Shown: piece after piece, positions 9,017 to 17,935 of the stretch
Numbering within the stretch: position 1 is the stretch's first letter
How the letters are laid out: each line of letters starts with the position of its first letter
From: Mycobacterium basiliense
GTDB lineage: Bacteria > Actinomycetota > Actinomycetes > Mycobacteriales > Mycobacteriaceae
Assembly: GCF_900292015.1 (NCBI RefSeq)
Contig: NZ_LR130759.1
Span: forward strand, 2,914,001 to 2,978,000
Direction: 5' to 3'
DNA length: 64,000 nt
Program-made: the position numbers and the translations under genes
The notes under the pieces: generated by a model
Told to the model about the DNA's origin: nothing
Database searches by the model: none
Seen by the model: the letters and a program-made list of their open reading frames with translations, nothing else

Positions 9017-9334
9017 ATGTCGGTGCTTGTCGCCTTTTCCGTCACGCCCATGGGTGTGGGGGAGGGCGTCGGCGAGATTGTCGCCGACGCGGTTCGGGTT
9101 GTCCGTGAATCCGGGTTGCCCAACAAGACGGATTCGATGTTCACCGTGATCGAGGGCGATACCTGGGACGAAGTCATGGCAGTCGTGCGGCGCGCGGTGC
9201 AAGCCGTGGCTGCGCGTGCACCGCGCGTCAGTACCGTGATCAAGGTCGACTGGCGGCACGGAGCCGCCGATGCGATGACGCAAAAGGTAGAGACCGTCGA
9301 GCGTTACCTGTCCGAGCCGGCAACCGACTGTTAA
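9017..9334 (+). CDS. Thiamine-binding domain protein (MTH1187/YqgV type), Rv1898-like
   Basis: This 105-residue protein has the ferredoxin-like fold of the MTH1187 family: [34 protein letters not shown], then [21 protein letters not shown], then [13 protein letters not shown]. Family structures bind thiamine-like ligands, but the physiological role is unclear. It corresponds to Rv1898. It diverges from dtd and its stop is only 5 bp from the stop of the convergent macro-domain gene. Confidence 0.88.
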   Translation: MSVLVAFSVTPMGVGEGVGEIVADAVRVVRESGLPNKTDSMFTVIEGDTWDEVMAVVRRAVQAVAARAPRVSTVIKVDWRHGAADAMTQKVETVERYLSEPATDC

Positions 9335-9339
9335 ATCCG

Positions 9340-9840
9340 TTACCCCTGGACCGCAGCCAGGAACGCTTGCTCGGCGGCCTCGCCGTGGACCGCGAACACC
9401 ACCCGCTCAAGGGAATTCGGCCGATACTGTCGAACGGCGCCGACCATCAGCCGTGCCGCGTGCTGCAGCGGGAAGCCGCCGACGCCGGTGCCGAACGCCA
9501 CCAGGGCCAACGACCGGCAACCGAGTTCATCGGCCTTACGCAAGGTAGCCGCGGTGGCCATCGAGATGATTTCCGCGGAGGTTGGGCCACCGAGCTCCAC
9601 CGTCGCCGCGTGAATCACGTAGCGCGCCGGCATCTCGCCGGCCGTGGTCTCGACCGCTTCGCCGAGCCCGATCGGCGCCTTCTCATTCGATTCGCGCTGT
9701 ACCTCGGGCCCGCCGGCACGAGCGATCGCCGCAGCCACACCACCGGCATGGCGAAGCTGTGTATTGGCAGCGTTGGTGATCGCGTCGAGTTCGAGCTTGG
9801 TCACGTCAGCCTGGCGCACCTCTAAGTCGATCATGCGCAC
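9340..9840 (-). CDS. Macro-domain (ADP-ribose-binding) protein
   Basis: This is a 166-residue stand-alone macro domain: [25 protein letters not shown] (the NAAN and GGV ADP-ribose contacts), [21 protein letters not shown], and [20 protein letters not shown] (the phosphate loop). Such domains bind ADP-ribose and may reverse ADP-ribosylation. It sits where H37Rv has lppD (Rv1899c), which I recall as about twice this length and annotated as a lipoprotein. Here no lipobox or signal peptide is present, so this protein should be cytoplasmic. Either ATG (9840 or 9834) could be used. Confidence 0.88.
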   Translation of the reverse strand: MRMIDLEVRQADVTKLELDAITNAANTQLRHAGGVAAAIARAGGPEVQRESNEKAPIGLGEAVETTAGEMPARYVIHAATVELGGPTSAEIISMATAATLRKADELGCRSLALVAFGTGVGGFPLQHAARLMVGAVRQYRPNSLERVVFAVHGEAAEQAFLAAVQG

Positions 9841-9908
9841 ATTCTTTCAGCACCGCTTGGACCGGTTTTGTCAAACCATGGCCCTGGTGGTGGTGCAAGA
9901 TCCGTTGT

Positions 9909-10200
9909 AGAAAAAAATTGGTGAAACACGGCGCCGAAGGGGCTCCGGCGACCAGTGGCGGTAACGGCGGTGACGGTGGCGCTGGCTACAGCTCGATCGG
10001 GCAGCGGTGATCGCGGCAACGGCGGCTCCGGTGGCGACGGCGGCGATGGCGGCAACGCTTTGGTGCCCTTGGCAGCGCCGGCAACGGCGGTAACGTCGCC
10101 GCAGCGACGGGTACTGCCACCGTCGGCCAGGGCGGCGATGGGGATGACCCCGGCCCGGGCGGCACCGACGATTCACCGGGCCAGGACGGACAAGTACTGT
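9909..10200 (+). pseudogene. PE_PGRS C-terminal remnant, frameshifted
   Basis: Gly-Asn-Gly-rich PGRS coding appears in three successive frames: APATSGGNGGDGGAGYSS, then after a stop GSGDRGNGGSGGDGGDGGN, then GSAGNGGNVAAATGTATVGQ continuing to GQDGQVL and a stop near 10200. No PE domain or start is present. Its position next to the macro gene is where H37Rv has lipJ. This is a decayed end of a PE_PGRS gene and is not translated as such. Confidence 0.7.
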
Positions 10201-10431
10201 AGCCAGTCTGCCGGCACGATCCGGCCTAGCCAGGACGAGCCGACCGTGCCGACGCGGCGGCGAACGCGGAGAAGGGCCTCGCCCACGTGTGCGGATCGCC
10301 GGTCTCGTCGCCTAGGCGACGGCCGGGCAGCGACGAGCGACAACTCCACGCTGCGGCAGGGGCTAGGCAGTTCCGATCAGCATGCGCGCCGCATCGCGGT
10401 AACTTGACACGAGCCGAAGGAAGGAAGACTG

Positions 10432-10473
10432 ATGAAGCGTTGCCCAGCTCTGACACCGGGGCGAACCGCATGA
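10432..10473 (+). CDS. 13-residue leader peptide ORF
   Basis: ATG at 10432 encodes MKRCPALTPGRTA and stops at 10471-10473, overlapping the next start in an ATGA junction. A purine run GAAGGAAGGAAG lies just upstream and is the only good ribosome site in the area, so translation of the downstream collagen-like ORF probably depends on re-initiation from this peptide. The single Cys invites comparison with Cys-responsive mycobacterial leader ORFs, but that is speculation. Confidence 0.4.
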   Translation: MKRCPALTPGRTA

Positions 10474-10772
10474 CCGGGGATGCTCCCATCGACGACGCAG
10501 CTGGCGGCCCGGGCGGCGCCGGCGGCGCAGGAGGTCGAGGCGGTGCGGGCGGTCGAGGTGGTGCCGGCGGCCGAGGCGGCGACGGCGGCCGAGGCGGAGC
10601 CGGCGGCCGAGGCGGCGACGGCGGCCCAGGTGGGGCGCCCGGCTTCGGCGGTCAACCGGGACAGGGCGGCGAGGGTGGTGCCGGCGGAGAGCCCGGCCCC
10701 GGAGGAACACCCGGACAACCGGGACAACCGGGACAGCCCGGACAACCGGGCGGTTCAGGCACCGGAGCCTAA
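10470..10772 (+). CDS. Small collagen-like Gly-rich protein
   Basis: This is a 100-residue ORF starting MTGDAPIDDAAGG. It has about six GGRGG(A/D)GG-type units and then collagen-style triplets ending GTPGQPGQPGQPGQPGG. There is no signal peptide or PE/PPE domain. Start coupling to the leader peptide (ATGA overlap) is the main support. The composition could also be a diverged PGRS fragment, but one uninterrupted frame with consistent Gly-X-Y ending is unlike the broken PGRS debris on both sides. Function unknown. Confidence 0.5.
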   Translation: MTGDAPIDDAAGGPGGAGGAGGRGGAGGRGGAGGRGGDGGRGGAGGRGGDGGPGGAPGFGGQPGQGGEGGAGGEPGPGGTPGQPGQPGQPGQPGGSGTGA

Positions 10773-11024
10773 TAGCTCCCGATCGCCGCCAGCTTTCCGA
10801 AAGGTTCTGGCCGCCAACGTTATCGAGCAGATCATGGCGCCGATCGTCACGGATCGCCAGGGCCACCAGCGGTGGCCGATGACGGGCGCGACCGTGGGCG
10901 GCCAGGCCATCTTGTGGTAGCGCCACCGGCGTTGGTAGCCAAATCCCGCGCGGACCGCATCAAGTGCGCTGATTCGAGACGCCTGCGCGACAGCCCCCGG
11001 ACCACCGATGCGTAGGCTCATGCC

Positions 11025-12308
11025 GTGAGCGCACGCGCGGGCATCGTAGTCACCGGAACCGAGGTCTTGAGCGGGCGGGTCCAAGACCGCAACGGTCCGT
11101 GGCTCGCCGACCGGCTGCTTGAGCTGGGCATCGAGCTGGGACACATCACCATTTGCGGAGACCGCCCCGCCGACATCGAGGCGCAACTGCGTTTCCTGGC
11201 GGCCCAGGGTGTGGACCTGATCATCACCAGCGGCGGTCTGGGCCCGACGGCCGATGACATGACCGTCGAGGTGGTGGCCCGATTCTGCGGGCGGGAGCTG
11301 CTGCTGGATGTTGAACTGGAAAACAGAATCGCCAATATCTTGAAGTCCCTGATGGCGCGCAACCCCGGCTTTGATCCGGGCAACTTCGACTCGATACGGG
11401 TCGCCAACCGCAAGCAAGCGATGATTCCCGCCGGTGCGCAGGTGCTCGATCCGGTGGGCACCGCGCCGGGAGTGGTGGTACCGGGAAAGCCGGCGGTGAT
11501 GGTGCTTCCCGGGCCGCCGCGCGAACTTCAGCCCATGTGGCGCAAAGCAATTCAGACACCTGCGGCGCAAGAGGCGATCGCTGGCCGAACGATCTACCAG
11601 CAGCAGACCGTGCGCATGTTCGGGCTGCCCGAGTCCGCGTTGGCCGACACCCTACGCGGTGCCGAAGGCGCCATCGACGGCTTTGACGCCCTGGAGATCA
11701 CCACCTGCCTGCGGCGCGGCGAAATCGAGATGGTCACCCGCTATGAGCCCGACGCCACGGACGTATACGCCCGACTCACGGAGGTACTGCGCGACAGGCA
11801 CGGCGAACAGATTTACTCCGAAGACGGCTCGCAGGTAGACGATCAGGTTGCCGAGTTGCTTACCGGCCGCAGGATAGCGACCGCGGAATCGTGCACCGCG
11901 GGTTTGTTGGCGGCACGGCTCACCGACCGGGCAGGCTCATCGGCCTACGTGATGGGCGGTGTGGTGAGTTATTCCAATGAGGCCAAAGCGGCAGTGCTCG
12001 GCGTCGACCCGGCGCTGATCCAGGCGCACGGGGCGGTCTCCGAACCGGTAGCGAACGCGATGGCCATCGGCGCACTGCAACGCTTCGGCGCCGACACCGC
12101 CGTCGCGATCACCGGGGTCGCCGGCCCCGGCGGGGGAACACCGGAAAAGCCGGTGGGAACGGTCTGCTTTGCGGTGCTGATTGACGATGGCCGCACGGCC
12201 ATTCGCACCCTCCGGCTCCCCGGGAATCGGTCGGATATCCGCGAACGCTCAACGACGGTGGCGATGCACCTGCTGCGCCGTACGTTGAGCAGCGAGCGAC
12301 GCCCGTAG
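11025..12308 (+). CDS. cinA: CinA-like protein (competence/damage-inducible; NMN deamidase-type C-terminus)
   Basis: This is a 427-residue two-domain protein. The N-terminal half is a MoCF-biosynthesis/COG1058 domain ([58 protein letters not shown]). The C-terminal CinA domain ([57 protein letters not shown]) is related to PncC nicotinamide-mononucleotide amidase. In mycobacteria CinA is linked to NAD recycling and tolerance to drugs that form NAD adducts (recalled). It corresponds to Rv1901. The start codon is GTG. Confidence 0.94.
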   Translation: MSARAGIVVTGTEVLSGRVQDRNGPWLADRLLELGIELGHITICGDRPADIEAQLRFLAAQGVDLIITSGGLGPTADDMTVEVVARFCGRELLLDVELENRIANILKSLMARNPGFDPGNFDSIRVANRKQAMIPAGAQVLDPVGTAPGVVVPGKPAVMVLPGPPRELQPMWRKAIQTPAAQEAIAGRTIYQQQTVRMFGLPESALADTLRGAEGAIDGFDALEITTCLRRGEIEMVTRYEPDATDVYARLTEVLRDRHGEQIYSEDGSQVDDQVAELLTGRRIATAESCTAGLLAARLTDRAGSSAYVMGGVVSYSNEAKAAVLGVDPALIQAHGAVSEPVANAMAIGALQRFGADTAVAITGVAGPGGGTPEKPVGTVCFAVLIDDGRTAIRTLRLPGNRSDIRERSTTVAMHLLRRTLSSERRP

Positions 12309-12459
12309 CGGACTCTGGTGACCTAGCCGCCACCGACATTTTCAACGGACGATAGCTCGGGCACAATAATGCAGGGGCAACAAATCGACGCGTACCAGCA
12401 CAATCGATGCCTTTACAAACCCGCACCAAGCACGGTCATTCGACGGCCGAGGAAAATTG

Positions 12460-12659
12460 ACAAAGCGCGGTCACCGGCGGGAACGGTGGTGGTGGCCTCC
12501 CCTTCAACGCAACCGCTGCTGGTGACAGCACCCGGGATCGGCGGAACCGGCACTCACAATGGGACGGGTGTGGCCACCGGCGGCGACGGTGGCGACAGTT
12601 CCCTCGCCAATACCGGCGGCGCCGGGGGTACCGGCGGCAACGACGGAACAATTTGCTGA
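12460..12659 (+). pseudogene. PE_PGRS remnant, frameshifted
   Basis: Two frames each carry PGRS-type coding: SAVTGGNGGGGLPFNATAAGDST, then a shift to GIGGTGTHNGTGVATGGDGGDSSLANTGGAGGTGGNDG ending at the stop at 12659. No PE domain is attached. With the fragment at 9.9-10.2 kb it brackets cinA and suggests a PE_PGRS gene, or several, decayed here. The rest of the 12309-12752 gap shows nothing else. Confidence 0.65.
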
Positions 12660-12752
12660 GCGCTCAACCGGCGAACGCCGATGGCCCTCAACGCGAGCCA
12701 AGCATTACGCAGCAAGGGAATCGTCTCCAACACCGCGGCTGCACATTCGAGA

Positions 12753-14015
12753 TCATCTCACTTTCGTTGGGAGAAAAGCACTTTCGGACGTTCCGAAACG
12801 GACTCCGGTAGCATCCTTGCCCGCCAGCGCCAGCAGCGCGACCACGCTCAATACCGGAACAACGGTGACCGCCAGCGCGAACGGATAGCCGTGCGTCTCA
12901 GCCAGGTACTCCTGAATGGGCAGGTTCATCGCCGCCAGCAGGTTGCCCAACTGATAAGTCACGCCGGGATAGAAGCCCCGAATAATGTCCGGTGACATCT
13001 CGGTCAGATGGGCAGGGATCACCCCCCACGCGCCCTGCACACACAGTTGCATCAGAAACGAACCGACACACAGCATTGCGGCAGTCCGCGAGTAGGCAAA
13101 CAATGGCACGATCGGCAGCCCCAACACGGCGCAAAACGCAATGGTGTAGCGGCGGCTGAAACGCTGGGACAGCGTGCCGAAGATCAGCCCACCGATGATG
13201 GCACCGACGTTGTAGACCACCACGATCCACCTGGCGGTGGTACTGGACAACCCGGCGCCGTGGTCGTTGGTCGCGGTCAAAAAGCTCGGATACACGTCCT
13301 GGGTGCCGTGGCTCATCCAGTTGAAAGCGGTCATCAGCAGCACCAGATAGACGAATCGCCGGATGATCGTCGCACTGCGCAGTACGTCACGGATGCGGGT
13401 CTTGGTGACGCGCATCCGGTCTTGCGCGGATTCCCACACCTCGGATTCCTTCACCCGGTACCGGATGATCAGGCTGATCAGTGCCGGGATGATGGACAGC
13501 CCGAACAACCAGCGCCAGGACAGGCCAAGCCAGTTCATCACCACCAGGCTTGCGACGGTGGCTAGCAGATAGCCGAACGAGTAGCCCTCTTGTAAGAGAC
13601 CCGAGAAGAATCCGCGGCGTCCGACCGGAACCTTCTCCATCGCCAGCGCCGCGCCCAACCCCCATTCGCCGCCCATACCGATGCCATAGAGGAGTCGCAG
13701 GATGACCAATACGGTGAAATTGGGCGCGAACGCACACAAGAAACCGACGACCGAGTACAACACGACGTCGACCATCAGCGGAATCCGTCGGCCGACCCGA
13801 TCGGCCCACATCCCGAAGATCAGGGCGCCCACCGGACGCATGGCCAGCGTGGCCGTGGTCACGAACGCAACTTCGGTCTTACTGTGGTGGAAGGTTTTGG
13901 CGATGTCGGCATAGACCAGCACCACGATGAAGTAGTCGAACGCGTCCATCGTCCAGCCCAAAAACGCCGCGATAAACGAATTCCGCTGGTCAGCGTTGAG
14001 CCAAGGAGTCTTCAC
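12753..14015 (-). CDS. nanT: MFS transporter, NanT/sialate-type annotation (Rv1902c-like)
   Basis: This is a 420-residue major facilitator transporter with about 12 membrane segments. The first reads [26 protein letters not shown], and the loop 2-3 signature [14 protein letters not shown] follows. [27 protein letters not shown] and [17 protein letters not shown] are typical of the sialic-acid/aromatic-acid proton symporter group. GTG at 14015 gives the N-terminus [13 protein letters not shown], which matches my recollection of NanT; the upstream open frame is discarded. The transported substrate in mycobacteria is not established despite the name. Confidence 0.85.
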   Translation of the reverse strand: MKTPWLNADQRNSFIAAFLGWTMDAFDYFIVVLVYADIAKTFHHSKTEVAFVTTATLAMRPVGALIFGMWADRVGRRIPLMVDVVLYSVVGFLCAFAPNFTVLVILRLLYGIGMGGEWGLGAALAMEKVPVGRRGFFSGLLQEGYSFGYLLATVASLVVMNWLGLSWRWLFGLSIIPALISLIIRYRVKESEVWESAQDRMRVTKTRIRDVLRSATIIRRFVYLVLLMTAFNWMSHGTQDVYPSFLTATNDHGAGLSSTTARWIVVVYNVGAIIGGLIFGTLSQRFSRRYTIAFCAVLGLPIVPLFAYSRTAAMLCVGSFLMQLCVQGAWGVIPAHLTEMSPDIIRGFYPGVTYQLGNLLAAMNLPIQEYLAETHGYPFALAVTVVPVLSVVALLALAGKDATGVRFGTSESAFLPTKVR

Positions 14016-14091
14016 GTGTGCATCGTGGCGCACCGGGTGCGGCGGCACACACCTGGGGTACATGGCGTGCGCGGGAGTAGGTTCGGCCTAC

Positions 14092-14492
14092 ATGCGGATC
14101 ATCGATGCCGATGGACACGTCGCGGACAACCCTACGCTGGCCATCGAAGCCGTTCGGCGCTGGCCAGAACACGTGAAAATCACTGCAGACAGTCGGCCCG
14201 GGCTGACGATCGAAGGACCCGAGAAGCGCGGCGATTGGATCGAGGGCGGCTGGCGCCGCGATACCTGCAGGCCGGAAATATCTGGGTGACCTGTGAGCCC
14301 TACGAGCCGATCCTGCCGGGTGCGATCAACATGCTCGGCGACGACCTCATCATGTTCGCCAGCGACTACCCGCACTGGGACGGCGAGTGGCCGGATAGCA
14401 CCAAGCACTTGCGCACCCGATCTGACATCAGCGACGAATCGCGGGAAAAGATCGGCGGATTGAACGCCCAGCGCTTCTACGCGCTGAATTAA
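14092..14492 (+). pseudogene. Amidohydrolase-2 family gene, internally deleted and frameshifted
   Basis: ATG at 14092 starts MRIIDADGHVADNPTLAIEAV, the D-x-H strand of a TIM-barrel amidohydrolase, and stops at 14289. In another frame the C-terminus follows at once: NIWVTCEPYEPILPGAINMLGDDLIMFASDYPHWDGEWP, then ESREKIGGLNAQRFYALN to 14492. Family members are usually 350-400 residues, so about two thirds of the middle is gone and the ends are out of frame. This is clearly a dead gene of the decarboxylase/amidohydrolase family. Confidence 0.82.
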
Positions 14493-14507
14493 TGGCAAGA
14501 TCTGCGC

Positions 14508-14909
14508 ATGGGACCTTTTTTGGTGCGCGCCGCGTTGACCGGGTTTGCGTTGTGGGTCGTCACTCAGTGCGTTTCAGGCATTCGCTTTGTCGGCGGCGAC
14601 ACCATGTGGCAGAAGATCGGCATCATCTTCGTGGTAGCGGTGATCTTCGGCGTGGTGAATGCGGTCATCAAGCCCATTGTGCAATTTCTGTCGATCCCGC
14701 TGTACATCCTGACGCTCGGCCTGATTCACGTCGTCATCAACGCGTTCATGCTGTGGATCACCGCCCGGATCACCGAGGACACCACCAGATGGGGATTGCA
14801 GATCGACCACTTCTGGTGGACCGCGATCTGGGCCGCAATCTTGTTGTCGATTGTGAGCTGGATTTTGTCGCTGTTGACGCGTGATTTCCGCCGCGTCACC
14901 CGCGCCTAG
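14508..14909 (+). CDS. Membrane protein of the phage-holin-IV/YvlD type (Rv1903-like)
   Basis: This 133-residue protein has four membrane helices: LVRAALTGFALWVVTQCVSGI, IGIIFVVAVIFGVVNAVIKPIVQFL, YILTLGLIHVVINAFMLWITARI, and WWTAIWAAILLSIVSWILSLL. The NAVIKPI and N-A-F-M-L-W-I motifs are standard in this DUF360 family of unknown function. It corresponds to Rv1903. ATG at 14508 follows the decayed amidohydrolase after 15 bp. Confidence 0.87.
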   Translation: MGPFLVRAALTGFALWVVTQCVSGIRFVGGDTMWQKIGIIFVVAVIFGVVNAVIKPIVQFLSIPLYILTLGLIHVVINAFMLWITARITEDTTRWGLQIDHFWWTAIWAAILLSIVSWILSLLTRDFRRVTRA

Positions 14910-15225
14910 GGGTGTCACCAGCGTTTTTACCATTGCGGCCGCGGCCGCCGTGGGACCGGAGCGGTGTCAGCAGTAAAGCCGAACGCCGTGCGCAATTCTG
15001 GCGGTTTTGCTTCCCATCGACGACGACGGACCTGCGGCGGCACGCCCAATACCGGGAAATTTTCGTCGGCGACATCCTAGGTTGTCACGGCTCTTCCACA
15101 TATGCTTACTAGGACCGCTCGCCAACATGCTCGAAGACGGACCCTCGCTGCGGCATGACGACCATGGCTTGCTCACCCTCGGACAAACAGGACGGCATTA
15201 CTTCACAGCACACGAGGACGGGATA
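14910..15225. other. Gap upstream of STAS gene
   Basis: About 316 bp separate the YvlD-like stop and the chosen STAS start. The STAS open frame extends back to 15007, but this upstream part (MLPIDDDGPAAARPIP...) is not domain-like. I looked for a SigF-type GTTT/GGGTA promoter and did not find a convincing one. Confidence 0.4.
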
Positions 15226-15669
15226 GTGCAAAAAACGAACACCGTCGCGATCGGATCAAATCCCGGTCCTTCTAGCACGCGGCTGAATTCGCACCTTAAT
15301 GACCCGCATAACGGTCTACGAGCGGTCACCGAATGCACCGGCTCGGCGGTGGTTGTTCATGTCGGAGGCGACGTTGACGCCGGCAACGAGGTTGCCTGGC
15401 AGCGTCTGGTGAGCCGAAGCGCCGCCATCGCCATCGCGCCAGGTCCGTTCGTGATCGACGTTCGGGACCTCGATTTCATGGGGTCCTGTGCCTATGCCGT
15501 CTTGGCGCAAGAGTCTGTCCGGTGTCGCCGTCGCGGCGTGAACCTGCGGTTGGTTAGCAATCAGCCGATCGTGGCGCGCACCATCGCCGCCTGCGGACTG
15601 CGGCGTCTCCTGCCCATGTATTCGACTGTCGAGGCCGCATTGTCACCGCCCGCTCCCAGCGGCCACTAA
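15226..15669 (+). CDS. STAS-domain anti-anti-sigma factor-like protein (Rv1904-like)
   Basis: From the GTG at 15226 this is 147 residues with a STAS domain: AVVVHVGGDVDAGNEVAWQRLV, then PFVIDVRDLDFMGSCAYAVLAQE (the phospho-acceptor Ser region DxxxxxSxG/A, here FMGSCAY), then RGVNLRLVSNQPIVARTIAACGLRRLLPMYSTVEAAL. Such proteins bind anti-sigma factors and are switched by phosphorylation of the Ser. It corresponds to Rv1904. GAGGACGGGATA precedes the start. The partner anti-sigma factor is not in the window. Confidence 0.85.
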   Translation: MQKTNTVAIGSNPGPSSTRLNSHLNDPHNGLRAVTECTGSAVVVHVGGDVDAGNEVAWQRLVSRSAAIAIAPGPFVIDVRDLDFMGSCAYAVLAQESVRCRRRGVNLRLVSNQPIVARTIAACGLRRLLPMYSTVEAALSPPAPSGH

Positions 15670-15683
15670 GCGAGCTTTCCGGG

Positions 15684-16649
15684 TCAGCGCTCGGCTCCGA
15701 CCAGCCGTGCCACTTCGCGCGCACAGCCCCACGACAACGTCACGCCGTCGCCACCGTGTCCGTAGTTATGAACACATCGGGCCGTCCCTAGATCCTCGAT
15801 CTCTACCCTGACCGACGGCCGATCGGGCCGCAATCCGGTGATCGTCTCGACCACGGCCGCTGCGGCCAACCTCGGCTCAATCCGGTAGCAGCGTTGCAGG
15901 ATGCGATCGGTGACCTCGGGGTCTGGGGTGAGGTCCCAGCGGTCGACGATCTTGATGCCGCCGCAGACCACCCGCTGCGGGTGGGGGAAGTAGCAAATCC
16001 ATTCCGGGTCGTCGGTCAGTTGCACAAATAGTTGTTGTAAACCGGGGTTCGCAAGGACAACGTGCTGGCCGAACAGCGGCCGAAGTGTGTCATCGCCAAC
16101 GAGCTGTCGGGCGCCTAGGCCGGCGCAATTGATCACGACCGGTGCGCAGTCTGCGGCCTCGGCCAACGTTCGCACTGGATGTATTTCGATTTCGCAGCCG
16201 GCCTTGGCCAGCCGCCCTACCAGGTAATCCAGGTAGCGGGGCATGTCGATCATCGGCAAGGTGGAGTGAGAACCAGAGGAAAAACCACCGGGGAGGCTGG
16301 CGGGGTCGGCCGGCCGCAGCTCGGGGATGAGGTCTGAACCCGGTCTTGTTGCGTCGGCGTCCGCGAGTTCTCCGACACTGAGCGCCGGTGACATCCGCAC
16401 ACCAGTTGTCGGCTCCTTGGCGAGTTCACCAAACTCGCGCAGCGAGTGTTGGGCCCACATCAGGGTCTGGGCAACCGGTGCTAATGACCGCGGTCGCCAC
16501 ACCGCTCCGGCCACCGCCGACGTGGATTGCTGAGGCAACCGGTCGGTCCACACGCGCACCGGCCAGCCCGCCTCGGCGAGGCACAGAGCCGACGTTAGCC
16601 CGCTGACGCCAGCGCCAACTACGACGACTTGGCGCACACCATCAGCCAC
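15684..16649 (-). CDS. aao: D-amino acid oxidase
   Basis: This is a 321-residue FAD enzyme of the DAAO/DASPO family. It has the Rossmann motif VVVVGAGVSGLTSALCLAEAG, the segment STSAVAGAVWRP near the flavin, the internal VINCAGLGARQLVGD, and the C-terminal signature VHNYGHGGDGVTLSWGCAREVA. It would deaminate D-amino acids to keto acids with H2O2 formation. It corresponds to Rv1905c. It lies 28 bp downstream of the Rv1906c-like gene, in the same direction. Confidence 0.92.
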   Translation of the reverse strand: MADGVRQVVVVGAGVSGLTSALCLAEAGWPVRVWTDRLPQQSTSAVAGAVWRPRSLAPVAQTLMWAQHSLREFGELAKEPTTGVRMSPALSVGELADADATRPGSDLIPELRPADPASLPGGFSSGSHSTLPMIDMPRYLDYLVGRLAKAGCEIEIHPVRTLAEAADCAPVVINCAGLGARQLVGDDTLRPLFGQHVVLANPGLQQLFVQLTDDPEWICYFPHPQRVVCGGIKIVDRWDLTPDPEVTDRILQRCYRIEPRLAAAAVVETITGLRPDRPSVRVEIEDLGTARCVHNYGHGGDGVTLSWGCAREVARLVGAER

Positions 16650-16677
16650 GGCGGACAGTTACCCCGATCAGCGTCAG

Positions 16678-17151
16678 CTACGACCGCGGTACTTGCTGCC
16701 CATTCGGGGCGAGCAGACCGTTTAGCACTCCGAGATCGACTTGCAGTTGCGCTCCCGCTAGCGGACCTGGCATCTCGCCGGGCGCACTTGCGTCAGGGGT
16801 GAGTTGCCAGGGCTGACAACCATTTGTCCTGAAAGCCTTGTCGCTCGGTTCGATCGTCACTACCTGCGGCTTCTTGGTCATGGCGTTGTCGATGAGGGCG
16901 CCGTCAGGATTGCCCGTTCTCTTCCAATAACACGTGCCGTCGCCCACGGGCCCTGCGGAGCTGTACGTGCCGGGCGCGATGTCAGTGCCTACGGCGTAGG
17001 TTCCGTCGTGGTCGATCGTTGTCTTGGGTGCGGGTGAAGGAGCGGGTTCCGGATCGGCCCCGGCAACCCCCACCGCACCGGACCAAGCCGCCAGCAGCAG
17101 CCCCGCGGCGACGAAGCGCGCCGCGATCGGTCCACTTTCCATCGTGCGCAT
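16678..17151 (-). CDS. Secreted protein, Rv1906c-like
   Basis: This 157-residue protein has a signal peptide (IAARFVAAGLLLAAWSGAVGVAGADPEP) and then a Pro-rich linker. The mature domain contains DGTYAVGTDIAPGTYSSAGPVGDGTCYWKR, a layout seen in small mycobacterial secreted proteins, with a second Cys (TNGCQPW) that could pair with the first. It matches Rv1906c. Two ATGs (17151 and 17142) are possible. Function unknown. Confidence 0.84.
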   Translation of the reverse strand: MRTMESGPIAARFVAAGLLLAAWSGAVGVAGADPEPAPSPAPKTTIDHDGTYAVGTDIAPGTYSSAGPVGDGTCYWKRTGNPDGALIDNAMTKKPQVVTIEPSDKAFRTNGCQPWQLTPDASAPGEMPGPLAGAQLQVDLGVLNGLLAPNGQQVPRS

Positions 17152-17242
17152 AGAGCAGCAGCTTACCGGGGTTAACGCGGTAATTCGACCAGCCAACCCG
17201 GGGCCGCCCAGCGGCGCCGGGCTGCCCACGGGAAAACCGTTG

Positions 17243-17842
17243 CTAGGGCAGCGCCGCGAACCCGGAGCGCACCAACGCAAGGCTAGCCGCCACCAGCTGA
17301 CCGAGGTCATCGGTACAACCATTGCGCCCCCAATTCTCAACCGCCACGACCAGGGCCGCCGCGATGGCGGCGCCCGCGACTTCCGCAACGAGGTCGAGGT
17401 TCGCCACGTCCGGGTGACGGCGTCTGACAAACTCGGTCAGCACCGCGGCGAATGATGACTGCACCACTCGCAGGTGGTTGGCAACGCGGTCCGCGCTGAT
17501 CAACTCGGTCCGGGCGGTTGCGGCCTGGCGCACCACTTCAAGATCGTGGGGGAATGCGGCAACACTAGCCAGGACCGCATCAAAGAGTGACTCAGCTGCC
17601 GGCCGCTGGGCAAGGGCGTCGGCGAACCATTCCAAGTGAGTCTCATAGTCCTGAAACAGCACCGCCTCTTTGGTCGGAAAGTGCCGGAAGAAAGTGCGCT
17701 CGGTAACGCCGGCGTCTCGCGCCAACTCGGTGACGGTAACATTGGTAAATCCCTTGCGTGCGAAGCTTTTCAGCGCAGCCTGACGCAATGCCTCATGGGT
17801 GGATCGTCGACGCAATTCATGACGGTTGATCGGCGCGGTCAT
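17243..17842 (-). CDS. TetR-family transcriptional regulator
   Basis: From ATG 17842 this is 199 residues. The DNA-binding domain reads STHEALRQAALKSFARKGFTNVTVTELARDAGVTERTFFRHFPTKEAVLF, a canonical TetR helix-turn-helix. The C-terminal ligand domain has no recognisable ligand signature. A 14-bp near-palindrome lies 34 bp upstream of its start, and a perfect version lies before the phytoene-dehydrogenase-like gene at 19242, so it probably represses itself and that gene. It lies downstream of the flavoprotein gene in the same direction. I recall no equivalent between Rv1906c and fadB5 in H37Rv. Confidence 0.88.
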   Translation of the reverse strand: MTAPINRHELRRRSTHEALRQAALKSFARKGFTNVTVTELARDAGVTERTFFRHFPTKEAVLFQDYETHLEWFADALAQRPAAESLFDAVLASVAAFPHDLEVVRQAATARTELISADRVANHLRVVQSSFAAVLTEFVRRRHPDVANLDLVAEVAGAAIAAALVVAVENWGRNGCTDDLGQLVAASLALVRSGFAALP

Positions 17843-17875
17843 GGCGCCCCAATGGTATCCCAGCGGGCCAGAATG

Positions 17876-17889
17876 CGTCAGCACTGACA
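17876..17889. promoter_or_regulatory. Candidate TetR operator, copy 1
   Basis: CGTCAGCACTGACA differs at two positions from the perfect palindrome TGTCAGTACTGACA at 19187-19200. It lies 34 bp upstream of the TetR start, in the gap after the flavoprotein gene, where autoregulation would be expected. Confidence 0.6.
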
Positions 17890-17935
17890 GCTGTGCGGTA
17901 GGCGCCGCCGCGGTGTTTGGAGACGACTAGCTGCG

